64,000 bases of DNA, from positions 15,175,001 through 15,239,000 of the forward strand of contig JAYKYS010000008.1 of NCBI GenBank assembly GCA_036924285.1, read 5' to 3'. Made by a program: the position numbers and the translations under genes. This DNA comes from Asterella californica (lineage: Eukaryota; Streptophyta; Marchantiopsida; Marchantiales; Aytoniaceae). This document shows positions 9,920 to 22,737 of the stretch, in pieces; position 1 is the stretch's first letter; each line of letters opens with the position of its first letter. The notes below the pieces were generated by a model. That model made no database searches, was not told where the DNA came from, and saw only the letters and a program-made list of their open reading frames with translations.

Positions 9920-12689
9920 TAGTAATATTACATCATTGATATGCTTGTAAGTTAGATAATGTATGAATTCTATAACATTATTGTGGAATAACGCTATTTT
10001 ATAGATATTTAGAGTAAAATGGATTGTTATTCAAATTATTTGCTCAACGTTGCAAGATTATGAAAAATCAATATAGTGGAACATGTTGCAAAGCCCATGA
10101 TTACATATTTGCCTCCCTTAATCGTTTAAGGGGAGTCAAAGTTCAACCGTAAGATTCCTAGACGTACGGAAGGAAAAATTCCATAAGAGAAGTTTGGATA
10201 ACTTTGTTTATGAGCGCGATTCATTGAGAAGTGATATTTTAAATTAGTAGAATCATTTCGTAATTAATGATTTGTTGTCTCTGATAATTGGAATTCATAG
10301 GCTAAGTATTCAGTTTCACATTGTAGCAAATTGCTATCGAAACGGGCGAAAGTCGAGTAAGAAAACAGCATGAGAGATATCCTACAGACACCTTCGGAAA
10401 TACCCGTAAAAATCATCCGTCAATCTCTAGTCGAAGTCGTAACTCCACCTCGTGGGAGAAGAATATACCAAAAAAGTTCCAACTTTGACTCCCGCTATTA
10501 AGTCCTTGTAAAATTACTCTCACATAGTGTGCCTAACTATTGTATCTCAAGCAAGCATAGAAAAGATCTGTTACAAGTTTTGATTTCGTACGTGTATAAA
10601 CCGAGAAGATAGTACAATTCAGTGTCCGTTATTTTATCATTGTAAAGAATACTGGTTTGTAAAGAACAAGCTTACGTTACAGACTCGTTTTAGATGCATG
10701 GGAACTGTGTGTAACCACAGTTAGCGATTGGAGACGATTACCGTGGGTAGAGAAAGGAAAGAGCACGAGGAGGAGGAGGAGGTGATACCATCACCAAGCA
10801 TTTCAGCGTTGAGTAGCGTATGAGTTTAAACGAGTGAGTCACGTTCACTTACGTGACCCATCAATCTTAATACCGTAGAGAGGGCACAACGTTCGATGGT
10901 GTCCCCATGTGCAGCAGTGTATCGGATAACACGAGTTAAATCCAAGAGCCAATCTCGTGTGATCCCATCCATCCATAATCATTAAGGATAATAAAAAGAT
11001 CTTAATTCTTTAATTTTCCCACTTACCATCCATCCGTTCATGCTCCCAGTAAATCTATCTTTGAAACCAGCGAAGGGAAGAGAAGAATTAGAGGCACAGG
11101 AATCCATGGTACTTGTTTTTGTTTGTATATATGTAATTAGTCAATTATTATTATTATTATGATTATTAAATGTTTGTGTTTGGAGCGCTTGTTACAGTAG
11201 TTGTACATGTTTGACATCGTCACATTTGAATGAATGGATGGGCTCATGATATATAAAGCTGTTCACATTTTTGAATGAACGTGCTCGACTTTTGAATGAC
11301 TTGGTCGGTCTAGTATCTAGTTCAAAGTCTTCCTTCCTTCCTTCCTTCCTTGGACAGACAGAGAGCTTGGCGGCACAGTTCTCTATGACACACTCTCTCT
11401 ATTTCTCATGTGCGGGAACTTAAGAGCGCATTTGAGCTGAGACTTTTTTCTCATAAAGCTGCTCATGCGATTATTTCTATTAGCATAAAATGCTTTGTAA
11501 AACCATTTTTCTTCGTCTGTGTAGATGGCGGTAAGAACTCGAGAAAAACTGCACACACCCCAACTTTCTGACGAGTGCAAAAACCAGGGACCTAAGTTTA
11601 GAGGCGCAACATTTCATGGTACCTTCTTCTCCTGCTACTGCAGCAGCAGCTCAGTACAACAGCTGCTGCTGCTGCAAGTGAGAGATAGACCAGTCCGAAA
11701 ATTGTTTGGACTCGTCTCGTCCATTTGGCGTTACTGTTAATTTGGTCTCGTCTCCAAGTACAAGTTCATAGCCTGATTTGGGCAGAACAGTTCCACCCTT
11801 TTGGCAGAAGAGACCAGTGCCACCCTTATCACCTCACTCGTGAAGTGATAAGGGGCACGATACTCCATAGTACCCTCAAGAGGGGTGTGCTGCAAGCGAT
11901 CAACTATACCACGTTAACAAGATTCTTCTTGCTAGAAATGGTATATAAGCTTATCCTTGAGATGATACTGATGAATGGTTTACTGCCCCAAATGAGGCTG
12001 ATCATGAATACGTTTCCGATGCCTAGATAAAACGTTCGAAAGGTAAACCATAACTTGGGACCAGGTCTTCTTCAGTACTGTAGTGGTTTGCCATGAGAGT
12101 GACGAAGATGCTCAAGACCTTGACAACATGGTGGAGAACAAGGAGATGATTTGAGGAAGATGAAGTCAACTACATACTGAGGAAAGGGAAGGAGATGAAT
12201 GAGTCTAACAGCCAGCCAGCCAGCATGAGTGCAAAGCATAAAATGCACGTATTACTTATATCCAATCCATCACCTGGAAAATGTGCGCACTTCCTGCTGT
12301 GGTCAGGAATTCTTACAGCGATGTCTATATCTATATGCTAATCTTTGAAATATAATATCGGATACGATCTGGAGCAACAAAACACGTGATATTTTCTTGC
12401 TTTCTTGCCTCCAACTTCAGTGCCTTCTGCATCATTCGCAAACTGTTGATTTTGATTGTGTCAACAAATAATTCTCTTGTCCTCCAGGTCGAAAGAACAC
12501 AAGCATCAATCACGAATGAAACAAATGCCGGGGCCATGTATTTCACGAGTGCCGCTTTCACGAACTGGTGATTTATTTATGATGGAATCTATATTCTACA
12601 ATGTACTCACTAGCCACCAAGTCTCGCCGGAAAGGGGAAAGTAAGAAGGGGTACGAACAGTCCAAGGGGTCGTAGTTAGACTTTTAGAG
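9920..12689. other. Intergenic DNA, no gene seen
   Basis: Open frames here are short and overlap on both strands without recognisable domains. Microsatellites: (TTA)n near 11147 and (TTCC)5 at 11330-11351. A short inverted repeat around 'cttatcac...gtgataag' lies near 11823-11855. Confidence 0.55.
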
Positions 12690-15519
12690 GCGAGGAGAGC
12701 AGAGGAGAGGGGAAGACTGGGATTCCGACTATGACGACTGGTCAAGGAGTCCGTAGATTCTCTCACTGTCCGTATGATGCGCTCGCAGCAGCAGCAGGAC
12801 GACGCAGCTGCAGGACTTCATAATCTCTCGTCGGAGTCTCCCCTCCTGCAGAAGTGGAAGGGTGCGAGGAGTGCGCACTGTGCAGGTATTCGGTTCGTGG
12901 ATGGTAAAGACAGGCGGCGACTGGGGTGGGCCGGGACTGTAGAGGCAGGCGGGGGCTGAGGTTGAGCTAGCTCTTGGCTGAAGGAGCTCGCAGCCCATGG
13001 GAAAGAGGCCCAGTTGTCCGGGAGGCCGGGGAAGCGTGCAGAGGTTGATGGGGAGATTATCCAGGAGCCTGTGTGAAATGGTAAGAAACGAGCGAGAGCG
13101 AGAGCGAGAGAGTTTTGAGTTTTCGAGTTGTGGCAAGGGAAGAGAAGAGAAGAGAAGAGAAAGAGCCGAACCAAGCAAGGAGTGGTGGTGGTGGTCCCGA
13201 CAGGGATAGTTGAGTGTCTCGCTCTGCACAAGATGGGACTCCTTTTCTCATAGGCGTAGAGGAGAGTGGGCAGCACATCCTTCGCGGCTCGAGGCAGTAG
13301 TAGAGCTTTGTGTGAACAGAGGACTAGGTCGGTCCCACAAGCTTTCATCCTCTCCGCCCCCATAGCGTGAGGAGAGGAAAGAGGCAAGTAAAGGGAAGCG
13401 GTGAGGTGAGGGGAAAATGAAAAGAGACAAGAGAGGGAGGAGAGTGGTACTAGAACAGGAGAGGAAGAAGAGGTGGTGGGGAGAAGAAGAAGAAGAAGCA
13501 GAAGTGGTGGAAGAGAGAGGGGAAGAAGTCGGGCACGAGACCAACTCTTACTAGAAGCAGCAGCATTGTCGTTGTTGTTGTTGCTGTGGTGGATGGTCGA
13601 TCTGCTTCTCGCACTTTCTACCGCCGCACTGTTGAAGGAGGTCGTATAACGCTCTGGAGGTTTTAAGACCCATCTTATTCGGAACAGTAGTTCAGGCCCA
13701 GCCCAGAGCCGACCGGCAGCCTTGTCCCCCGTCTCGGCCCACGCTCCGCTCTCTGCTCCGCTCTGCAAAGCAAGCAAGCAAAGCGTAGGTTCACCTCCTC
13801 ATCCTCTGGCATTCTGCACGCCACGTACTGCGAAGCCGGTCCTTCAAGCAAGCCTTCAACATCTGCGTGATCCTCGAGCCTAATGCCTCCTACTCCTCCT
13901 TCTGCGTCGTGCATTGGACTGTGCACGCTCCACCCGAGCAGGATGTATATTACTCACTCTTGAGGCCCGATGGCGGATAGATGACCGGCGGGAGAGACGA
14001 GCTTCTGGCATGATGATTATGATTACAGGCCTTCCTCGCTCGGACAACCACGACATTACCTGCTGCACTGAAGCGTGCTCTTTAGTGGATTGTGTACTAG
14101 TGCTACGACTTCATCAACAACAACAGGAAGAGTTTATCGTCACAGCATCAGCAAAGTAGGAAGAGCAGAAGCCGCAATGTTGTTGTAATGTTTTCGGCGA
14201 CACTCGGAAGAATATCAGAACCATCGGAATCAGAATCATCATCATCAGCATCAGGTGGAACTTTTCATGGTAAAGCGGAAGTCCGGAGGGACGAGTGGGT
14301 CGAGTCCGAGGAGCATGAGGGGGCAATGCGGAGGCGTGTTTCCTCTTCGTCTCACGTGAGGTGCTATTTCTTTTCCCCATTGCTTGCATCCCCGATTCTT
14401 TCAGTTTTTCACGTCTGCATCGTCCTGTCACCTCCCTATTACTTCGGTGTCAATTAAATTTCTCGAGAACAAGCCTGTGTGACATCCTTCGCTCGATTGG
14501 TTGGTTGATCGCATTGACGCAACACTGTCGGTCGAATCGGAGCGAAATGTATGCAATTGTGAATTTCGCCTCGAATTTAGGACCATCCCATACACTCCCG
14601 CCGGCGGTCGCAGCAGCGTCACTCTGCCCTTCCCTCACAGGGACGCGCTTTCCCAGGGAAATCCGGGCAATGCATGCATGCATGATATGTCGTCATCGTC
14701 ATCGTCATCGGTACTCCGGTATTCAGCCATGCATTTCATTTCGTCGGTCAGACAGGGAGGCAGTTGTCCGCCAGTATGAAGCAGGGAGCGTTGTTCGTTT
14801 CATCAACCAGCCCAACTATCGATCAGCTTTCAGAGTAATGGCCAATATAAAGTGGCAAGTGAGTCGTCCGACCGGGATGCTAGATTCCACAGGGTCTTGG
14901 AGCCTGTTCCGGGGCGGTTAGTATTCGACTGGGAGGTCCTACCAGAGGTTCAAGTTCTGGTCGGTGTTACGCACGGCATTGACGTAACGAGTCCCGAGAA
15001 ACTGGTCACGGCTTGACCGGCGTGAACTATGGACGAATTAAACAATTGCCTCCTCCCTTCCACTCCCGCCTCGCGGTTTAGGACCGACTTCGCTCCCAGT
15101 TTCAGTCATTCGGTACTGACTGCAGGCAGGCCTGTGCTCCCATCTCTCGGAAGGTGGGAGTCAAGTTTCGGTGGTAAGAAGCGAGTGACTGGGAGCTTCT
15201 CGCCAGGGCTCAGCATTGACTGAGCAGCTGAATGATAAGTGTGTGCAATCTCTCAGCTGTACTCTCAGCTGTAATGCACCACAGGGGTTCTTCGAGTGTT
15301 GTCAATCTCCACTTCTGTTGCGAGAGCGCATGAGCTCGCTCTTAGAGAGAGCAGAGAGAGGTGGTGTGTGGTGTGGTGGTGTGCGATCTAGCCAGCTAGC
15401 TAGCGACTGGTAGACTCACTATCGCTTCTTTTTTTCTTCTTTTGTGATGACAGATACCTCACATTCTCATTTCGTGGAAGCATCTGTCGTCGTGTCCAAA
15501 GCAACCCCTCGACGGCTCC
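12690..15519 (+). promoter_or_regulatory. GA-rich upstream/leader region of the TRM-like gene
   Basis: The plus strand from about 12690 to 13520 is strongly purine-rich, with GAGA/AGAG runs at 13088-13163 and (GAA)n at 13481-13499, typical of plant promoters and 5' leaders. A strong acceptor (pyrimidine tract ending gatgacag at 15453) stands 66 bases before the chosen ATG, so a leader intron is likely; one possible donor is atg|gtaaga near 13080. The reading frame stays open from 15454 to the ATG, so an upstream coding exon cannot be excluded. The 319-residue minus frame at 12818-13777 is the low-complexity shadow of this purine tract. A (CATCGT)n repeat lies at 14691-14710. Confidence 0.5.
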
Positions 15520-18500
15520 ATGAGGAAGTCAGGAGGACTCATGAGTAGGAACGCTCTCAGTGAGCCTACCTTCGCTCTAGACAGGAATAGGGCCTTCTCA
15601 GGTGCTCTTAGACGCCCCGGGAACATCCATGACATCGATTGGAACAGCCTTCTGCTTGGGAAGAAGACCCTTACTGATGAAGAGCTCGCCGATGGTAAGC
15701 TCACTCCTTTGTTCGTCCGTTCGTTCCTAGTTACCTCAGAGACTGACTGAAATCTACCACCTTCACTTCCATGCGGTAGTAGTGTCATCAACTCCCAACT
15801 CAGCTCAGCTGGACTCGTCATCGTCAGTCAGTCAGTTAGCGCCTCCCACTGCGCTCTGAACCAATATCGTAATAGCAATTATAATGCACTGCAAAGATCA
15901 AGAGCGTCGCGGTCGTAGACCTGCACTTCTGCCTTCTGTTTAATGTCTCGTCTGTATGGAACGTCTCATGCAGCTGGTTTGGAAGCTCCCAGAAATAGCC
16001 TCGAGTCATCTCCTGGCAATCGGACTCCGAGATTCAGCGGAGTGAAGCAGGACGACATTCCGGTTAGTTGGGCATTACCTGTTTCTCGGGTTCAGTGTCT
16101 TGCCAGTATCTGGATGAAGTCTCTTCTCGTCTGGTCTCTTGTCATCGTTCCTTCTACTGGGAAGAATAAGGAGTTCTCTGGCACCGCAGTGGCTAGAAAA
16201 TGACGATGTAAGGTAACCATTGACTTCTGACTTGCATTGGCGGGTGTTTGGCGTTTTGGTTATGGTTTTCCTTTCAGTACGGTTTCGAGATATCGAAGAG
16301 TATGATGTCGTCGAGACACATTCTGCACTCTGCGGAGCTATCGGCTTCTTACCAGCAGCAGCAGAGATCGTCCGGTGGGGAATTATCATCAACTAGCAGG
16401 AAGAAGAGCTCGGGAGAAGTGCTGCCCATCAAGACTCTCATAGCCCAAGACTCGAGTGAGGCTGAGTATGAGAGGAAACGGCGCTCGGCCCCAAGTGTGG
16501 TCGCCCGGTTGATGGGCCTAGAGACCCTCCCTCAGGGAGACAAGTCTGGAGGGGGCAAGCCCCTGAGCAGCGCTGCGAAGCCCCCGAAACCTTCGAAGTC
16601 TCATCAGAAGCGCTCGTCGTCGAATCACCATTCGAACAGAGGAGAAAGCAGCAGTGGTAGAGGTGAGAGTCCCGTCGAAGAAGTAGTAGACACCATCAGA
16701 GATTTTCCCCTGCCAAGAAGTCAGCAACCGAGCGAGCCGGAAATCACCGAGGAGAAATCCAAGCTCGATAAGCTCCCGTTCCGCTCGCACCCCCAGGAGA
16801 AGCAGCTGCAGGAGTTCAAGAAAGAGTTCATGGCCAAGCTGGCCAACCAGCGCCACGAGGCTCCACATGCTGCGTTCGACAGAGAGCTGGAAGAGAGACG
16901 CAGGCAGCTGCGGGAGAAGGTGTGCGAGGCCAAGATCGCTCTGTTGTCAGGAGGGGACGATTCTAGACGACTGTCCTCCGCGCAGGAAAAGCTCATCGAG
17001 TCCAAGGAGTTTCAGGATGCGATAGAACTCCTTCAGAGCAACAGAGAGTTTTTCCTCAAGTTTTTCCAGGAGCCGAATTCCATTTTCAACAAAGATCCCC
17101 CAGAGCCAGAGTCTACCAGCAGAAGATCCTTCCACCTAGAAGATTACTCCAGGGATTCCAGAAGATCCCGAGAATTCGACGAGTCGTCCCGGGAGGGATC
17201 GAGGAAGTCATTCCATTTCGGAGACTTGTCGCGAGAATCGAGGAAGTCCTATCTTCTGGACGATAACAATAGTTCATCGAGGGAATCCAGCCGGAAGTCG
17301 TTCCATCTGGATGAGCTATCGAAAGAGTCTCGAAGATTACTTCTTCATCAGGAGTCCCCTCGGAGGTCCTTCCACTTGGACGATATGTCCTCCAAGAGGT
17401 CGTCGTCATCGTCGGCTCATCCTATCGAGGATTTCGCCAAAGAGATTCGAGCGCTTGAGGATTACTCAGATTCTCATCACCACCAGCACCACCGGTCCCA
17501 TTCTGAGAATTCCAAACGGAGGGAATCGTCGAGGCACAAACATTCCTCGCAGGGATCCAAACCTGTAGGAGATGATGGCTTGCATCACTACAAGTCCAAG
17601 CACGAAATTCTGGAAAAGGACCAAGCCTGGGCTGTTGTGGCGGACGATGGCAGGAACGTATCCCCCAACAATTTCGATTCCAGAAAGAGCTGCCACTCAC
17701 CGAGCCGGATCGTCGTCCTGAAGCCCGGTCCAGGTGACATCACCTTGCTTAGTCCAGCCATGGCGCCAACTTGCTCACCACGGTCCTACAGAATCGTAAG
17801 AGATGGTCGAGGAGGTGTTTTCGAGGCCCGAGAGATAATTCGAGAGTCCAAGGAGAAGGCGGATACTTATCCTAGAGATCTAGAATCGAGATTCGCCAGA
17901 GATCGGGGGCCTCTAGATGGGTACAGGGATCCCAGAGCTATTGCCAAAGATATCGTCAGAGAGGCGAAGGTTAACATCACGAGGGAGATATCCAGAGACA
18001 GAGAAATCGGGAGAAGGGATCCTCCGAGAGTTGCAGCAGACGTTAGCCTTATTCGAAGCTCTACTAGGAGCTCAGGTAAGAAAATCTCTTCTACCACAAC
18101 ATCCAAGAGTGACTTTCTGGATCCGGCTGCGACGACAGCAAGTTATGAAGCTGTGGGCTCCTTCACGTTAGCTGCTCTGTCTCGGAGGCATTCGAGGGAA
18201 GAGCACAGAAGCACTTCTCCTACTGTTCCGACCCCGAGTCCCCGTATCAGATCACAGGAAACTGCCACCACTTCCAGCAGCACCAGCAGCCTCCTACAAA
18301 GAGAAATTAAGCGGAGATCATCGGAGAAGCAGAACGCCGCAGTCTATCAAGTGGAACAGATAGAGGATCAGCTCCAGGGAAGCCGAGGAACTTCGCCTGT
18401 CCGAAAAGCATCATCTCAAGTGGACATAAATCGGGCTACGATGTCTCGTCCAGCTGCATTTCCTCCGAGTTCTAAACCTCATAGAGGCCGTGGTGATCCA

Positions 18501-20861
18501 TTTCTCGAAAGCCAGCTGCATCCAGATGATTGGAAAGGGGTAGATGTGACCATGTACAACACTCTTCCTAGCAACGAGAAGATTCTGAAAGTGGAGAAAG
18601 TAGAAAGTTTTCATAGTACGGGGAGTTACATTTCTGGAGCTGGAGAATCTGAAGGTAGAGAAAGTCCTCCGAGAATCTTGTCAAGGAACCGATCTGTGCC
18701 GAACGCTGCACTTGTGGGCTCCAAGACGCGTGAGGTAGCCGTGAGGCCCAGTGGCAGTACTGTTAACAGAGTCTTTGAAGTGGCTCCTGACAGAATGGAT
18801 AGTTCAGAGCATTTCTACCTGAAGGAGAAGAGAAATGAAGCCAGAGCAGCTTACGTGCTGAGCAAAAAGAGACTTGGTGTTGGTGCTTCCGATTCTAGCA
18901 GCACTTCGGGCCGAGCTCTGGAGTCACCCTGGTCTCCAACAGTACATGCTTCTGCAAGCTCTGTGCCCAACGAGGAACGAACAGTTGTGCAAGATGTACA
19001 CACCGTCAGCTGTAGACAGATCGAACTTAACGGGCCAATTGACCAAGAGCAGCATCCATCTCAGCCGGCGAGAACAGGCTTAGAAAACGCAGTCGCCGTC
19101 GAAGACTTGCCAAGGTCACGATCAGATTGCGAGCAGGAACTTCTTGCCGCGTTGGCTCAGCTGACACCACAAGCTAACGAGGCGGGTGCAGTCAGGAAGC
19201 CCTCGGGTCACAAGCTACACGATGTAAGTTTCTGCCAGTTCGTCTTTGATTCTTTCAAGCTGTTCTATACCTCTTTCGTTAAATGATTTTGAACATGCTC
19301 TCCCATTTTTCATGCTTCGGCGAATGAAAGGTTCATTGTTCTTCGCATGCATTTCCAGGTCCAAATTGGTAAGCAAGCTACCAAAACCTCCAAGAACTGG
19401 ATGCTCGCCACGGAAACACTCGAAAATGGAGATGTAGATGGAGCTTCCGAAACAAGTGTCGAGAAGTGCGGGCAGCCTAGCCCTGTGTCTGTCCTGGACT
19501 CCCCATTCGAAGCGGAGATTCCCAGTCCAGTAGAGCTGAAGGAGCTTACGTCGGATCTTCACGGTGAGTGACATGATCTGACTTTGTCGCTTCAGTTTAT
19601 ATCGATGGGCACAAGTCACCACACGATTTCATTTCATGAAAACTGTTGACGATGTAGACAAGCGTGGTGTATATGGAGAGCCTGAACATAAGCTCAAAAT
19701 GTCCTCTGGAAATAGACATTTTTTCACTTTTTCGTTTGATTAGAAGTCGACCAAGCTTCTGGTTGATGAGAACGGCATCAATCTTGCTTCAGTCTACGAG
19801 ATTCAGTCACGCATGAGGAATAATATTTAGTGAAACTGTTGAACCTCAGCAAAGCATGTGTAGAGAAGGTCTTATGACTTCGTTTGCTCATTGGTCGTGA
19901 CTTTGTTTGCTCATTGGTCGTTCCAGATCTGCGCTTGAGACTGCATCTCCTGAAACTGGACGAAAGTGAGAGAGCAACAGCGCTGTTAGAAAGCTTACAA
20001 GCGAAAGAAAAGCTTGTCTATCAGTTAAATCAAAAGGGTGTGCGACAGACTGAGAATTGTCAGGAATCAACAGAGGGCCCTAGCTCCAGCGCTTCTTGGG
20101 TTGGTAGAGGAGATAACAAATCTCTGCCAGTGAAGTCGCAGGCTCTTCATTACCGCCTGGAGAGCTTCAGTGTTGATGCGCTGCCGTGTCCAGAAGGCAG
20201 AAAAGATGATTTGCTCTACGTCAGAAATCTACTGGTAGCTTCAGGATTCACGGAAAGCAGCACAATGATCATTGCCAGATGGAACTCTCCACTTCATCCT
20301 TTGGATCCTTGTCTATACGATAGGCTCGAGGAATATTATAACGATGTAAATCCTATGGAGAAGGAAAGCAGTAAAAGCAAAGCCGCCAGAGCTGGAGGAG
20401 GATCTAACTCCGTGGACTTCAACTCCACTAACAGAAGACTCCTTTTCGATGTTGTCGACGAGGTAATCTACAAGTTGCTCGGCCCTCGACTAAGTTATCG
20501 ACCGTGGGTCCAGCCAGGGACTCCCCTGCTGCGCCCTATACCCACCAGCAGGCAACTTGTGACCGACATATGGATCGAGATTTGTGCTTATTTCTCGCCG
20601 GACGGTCTGGAGGAGTTCGAGGCTTTAGACGCGTTGATGGCGCGGGATGTTTCTCGCGGTGGATCTTGGATAAACTCCCGAGAAATAGCAGAGCAAATAG
20701 GGCTCGAGCTGGAGAGAACCATACTGGACAGCCTTATTGAAGAAGCCGTAGATTGCCTGGCCTCTCTGCATCACGGGAAAGGAGGGATCGGGACTGTTGC
20801 CGCGCCTGCTGCTAAACCAACGTTAACGTACGGTGGTCCTCAGTCGTGGCGACTTCATTAG
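15520..20861 (+). CDS. TRM: LONGIFOLIA/TRM-like protein (DUF3741 + DUF4378), 5 coding exons
   Basis: Predicted exons are 15520-15694, 15974-16062, 16278-19223, 19359-19563 and 19927-20861; all introns are GT-AG, phases match, and the CDS is 4350 nt (1449 residues). Family hallmarks in order: RRSAPSVVARLMGLETLP (DUF3741, residues about 158-173), SRIVVLKPGPG (about 564), QPSPVSVLDSPFE (1109-1121) and a full C-terminal DUF4378 (about 1232-1428, from DDLLYVRNLLVASGF to LERTILDSLIEEAVDCLA). TRM proteins are known to bring TON1 and PP2A to cortical microtubules, and LONGIFOLIA members promote directional cell elongation; that role is inferred here from family. The middle is Ser/Arg-rich and probably disordered, with an internal repeat at residues 370-466. 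The start is uncertain because the frame is open upstream to an acceptor at 15453. Longer than most Arabidopsis members. Confidence 0.92.
17121..17410 (+). repeat. Internal protein repeat in the TRM-like gene
   Basis: Four imperfect copies of [RK][RK]SFHL[DE][DE]xS, starting near residues 370, 397, 427 and 450, each followed by Ser/Arg-rich spacer such as RESR or KESR. The Arg-Lys-Ser core resembles a basophilic kinase site. Part of exon 3. Confidence 0.8.
19875..19920 (+). repeat. 23-bp tandem duplication beside a splice acceptor
   Basis: Bases 19875-19897 and 19898-19920 are identical except for one C/T change. They lie in intron 4 of the TRM-like gene and end six bases before the acceptor AG at 19926, so they double the region in which a branch point would be expected. 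Confidence 0.9.
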
Positions 20862-21060
20862 ATTTAGAATTCTACCGGAGATAGAATATCAAAGATGTCT
20901 CAAAGTGGACGGATCGATAAGCCCAAACATAAGAAGACCACAGAATGTGGGCACGTAGTTTCTTCGTACACTACTGGGCCTTCGACGGGACAAAATTCTT
21001 CTCCTGATATAACGCTTATAGTTTGTTAATTGTACATCAATTTTCCTAGGTCTGTACCAA
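20862..21060 (+). other. Probable 3' UTR of the TRM-like gene
   Basis: The sequence after the TAG stop is T/A-rich toward 21060 with an AAGAATA-like element but no perfect AATAAA. The end is not fixed by sequence alone. Confidence 0.35.
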
Positions 21061-22533
21061 AGAATATCATCACATCAGTCAGCAGTTTCCATCGAGAGGA
21101 GGAGAGAGAGAATGTATTCATATAGCGGTGCCTGCCTGCTATCCAGCCATAGACTTTCGAACGAGAGAGATTGTACCAACCCATAAGTTAGTGCAGCGCG
21201 CTTGCCAGCCATAGCCTTTCGACATAGACCCCGCGCCTTGGATTCGACTGCGCAGCGCAGCCAAGCAAAAGTGCCAGTACCCCGGATGGGTCTAGAAAAG
21301 AAAGAATGTGTAGAGTTGAGGTTGAACCGTTGAATGAACGAAGAGGAGGAGGAGTAGGAGGAGGAGACGACGAGGCTAAGAGGGGAAAACAGTTTACCTT
21401 GTATGACCTCCTGCCTGCTCACCGTACATGTACTCAATAGTGCGGACCTTCCAGTATTCAAAAACTACTGTACTTTTCACTTATCTTTCTACTTTTGCCT
21501 CCCTGCTTTGAATGAGTTTTGATCTGCCGGCCTGTCTCGCGCTGCGCCGCGCCCATAGACCGTTGTATGTACTCTTGGGACTGTACTGTCAAGGCCGTGT
21601 TACAGACACGGTGGATGGATAAATGGATGGGAAAATCACCGGGATCCAACTGAGTCATAACGCGTAACCACGTCGCCAGGCACCGGAATCCTGTCCAGCG
21701 TGACCCATTACATGCAGGGAGTACGAAGGAATGCCTACGCCTACCTACTAGACGATGCAGTACTCTACTTTGTAGCGCTGTGCCAGATGATAGGCAGCCC
21801 GTTACCCCGAGGCCCCATCCGTTGGCCTTCTGTTCCCCGGACGGAATGTGCCAGAACGATATTGGGTGGGTGGTCATGAAGGACGGTCCTGTGACTCACT
21901 CCTGTCCGCCGAGAGGATGAGGCATGAGGGATGGAGAGAGAATAGTGCAGAGTACAGTAAGAGGCGCTGCAGCCGAACATAATACTGTCAGAGAGAGCGG
22001 AGGACGTACTTTCCTTTTCGTGTAGGGTGGCAGCATGAAGTTTAGACCTTCAGCGTCGGGAGCTCTCCCCGGGATCTTCGGTCTCCTGTGTGTACTGTAC
22101 TTTGGTTCAATGAGCTCATACCATCGATTGTCTGTTTCCTTGGTATCCATCCACCTATCTTCTTGGACTGAATTTCCTCGGGAAGCGTGTCCCTTTCTTT
22201 CTCCCTACGGGTAGTCACCAAGAGATCGAACGAGTATAAGCAAAGTGCTAGTATTCTATCACTACTAGAGCTACTTGAAGGGGCTCTAGCGAGAACACGG
22301 TTGCGTGCGAAAGCGAGTGTGATCAGTGAGTTTGGCAGATGCGAGCGACGGAGAAGGATGAGTACATGAAACTCGAACTTTCAAGTTTCAACTTGTTACC
22401 TCGGAAATGGTAATCATGCAAGTTCAGTCTATGGGAAATTAACATTGATGTCAGGTAAGAAGATCCACACGTGAATATTCTTCGTAAAATTCTAAGAAGC
22501 ATAATCTCCGGTCGACTCCTTGTTTACCCGTTT

Positions 22534-22623
22534 AAAGAATCTGCCTCGTCTCGTGCATTTCATTTTGTCCCTTTACGCTTGTAAAGGGACAAAATGAAAT
22601 GCACGAGACGAGGCAGATTCTTT
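22534..22623. repeat. Perfect 43-bp foldback, 4-nt loop
   Basis: Arm 22534-22576 is the exact reverse complement of 22581-22623, with the tetraloop GCTT. This is the longest perfect stem in the window. Flanks are unlike each other and there is no target-site duplication or transposase, so a MITE is not supported. A transcript would form a hairpin that Dicer-like enzymes could cut. Confidence 0.95.
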
Positions 22624-22705
22624 TAGGCATTCAAACTCTTTTACAGCACAATTATTTTCTTTTCAGCATAATTATTTCTCATGCTCTGAGGTCGTCGTAC
22701 TGCCC

Positions 22706-22736
<31 letters not shown>

Positions 22737-22737
22737 G
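22706..22737. repeat. (GA)n microsatellite
   Basis: GAGAGAGACAGAGAG run, nearly uninterrupted. Confidence 0.85.

Noticed and set aside
12818..13777. 319-residue open frame on the minus strand
   Set aside because: Ser/Leu/Pro-rich low complexity that mirrors the GA-rich leader on the other strand; no domain, and several overlapping frames are equally open.
14361..14921. 186-residue plus frame upstream of the TRM-like gene
   Set aside because: No motif, interrupted by simple repeats; probably chance openness in a leader or promoter region.
16518..17700. Several minus frames of 60-116 residues
   Set aside because: Antisense shadows of the large TRM-like exon 3.
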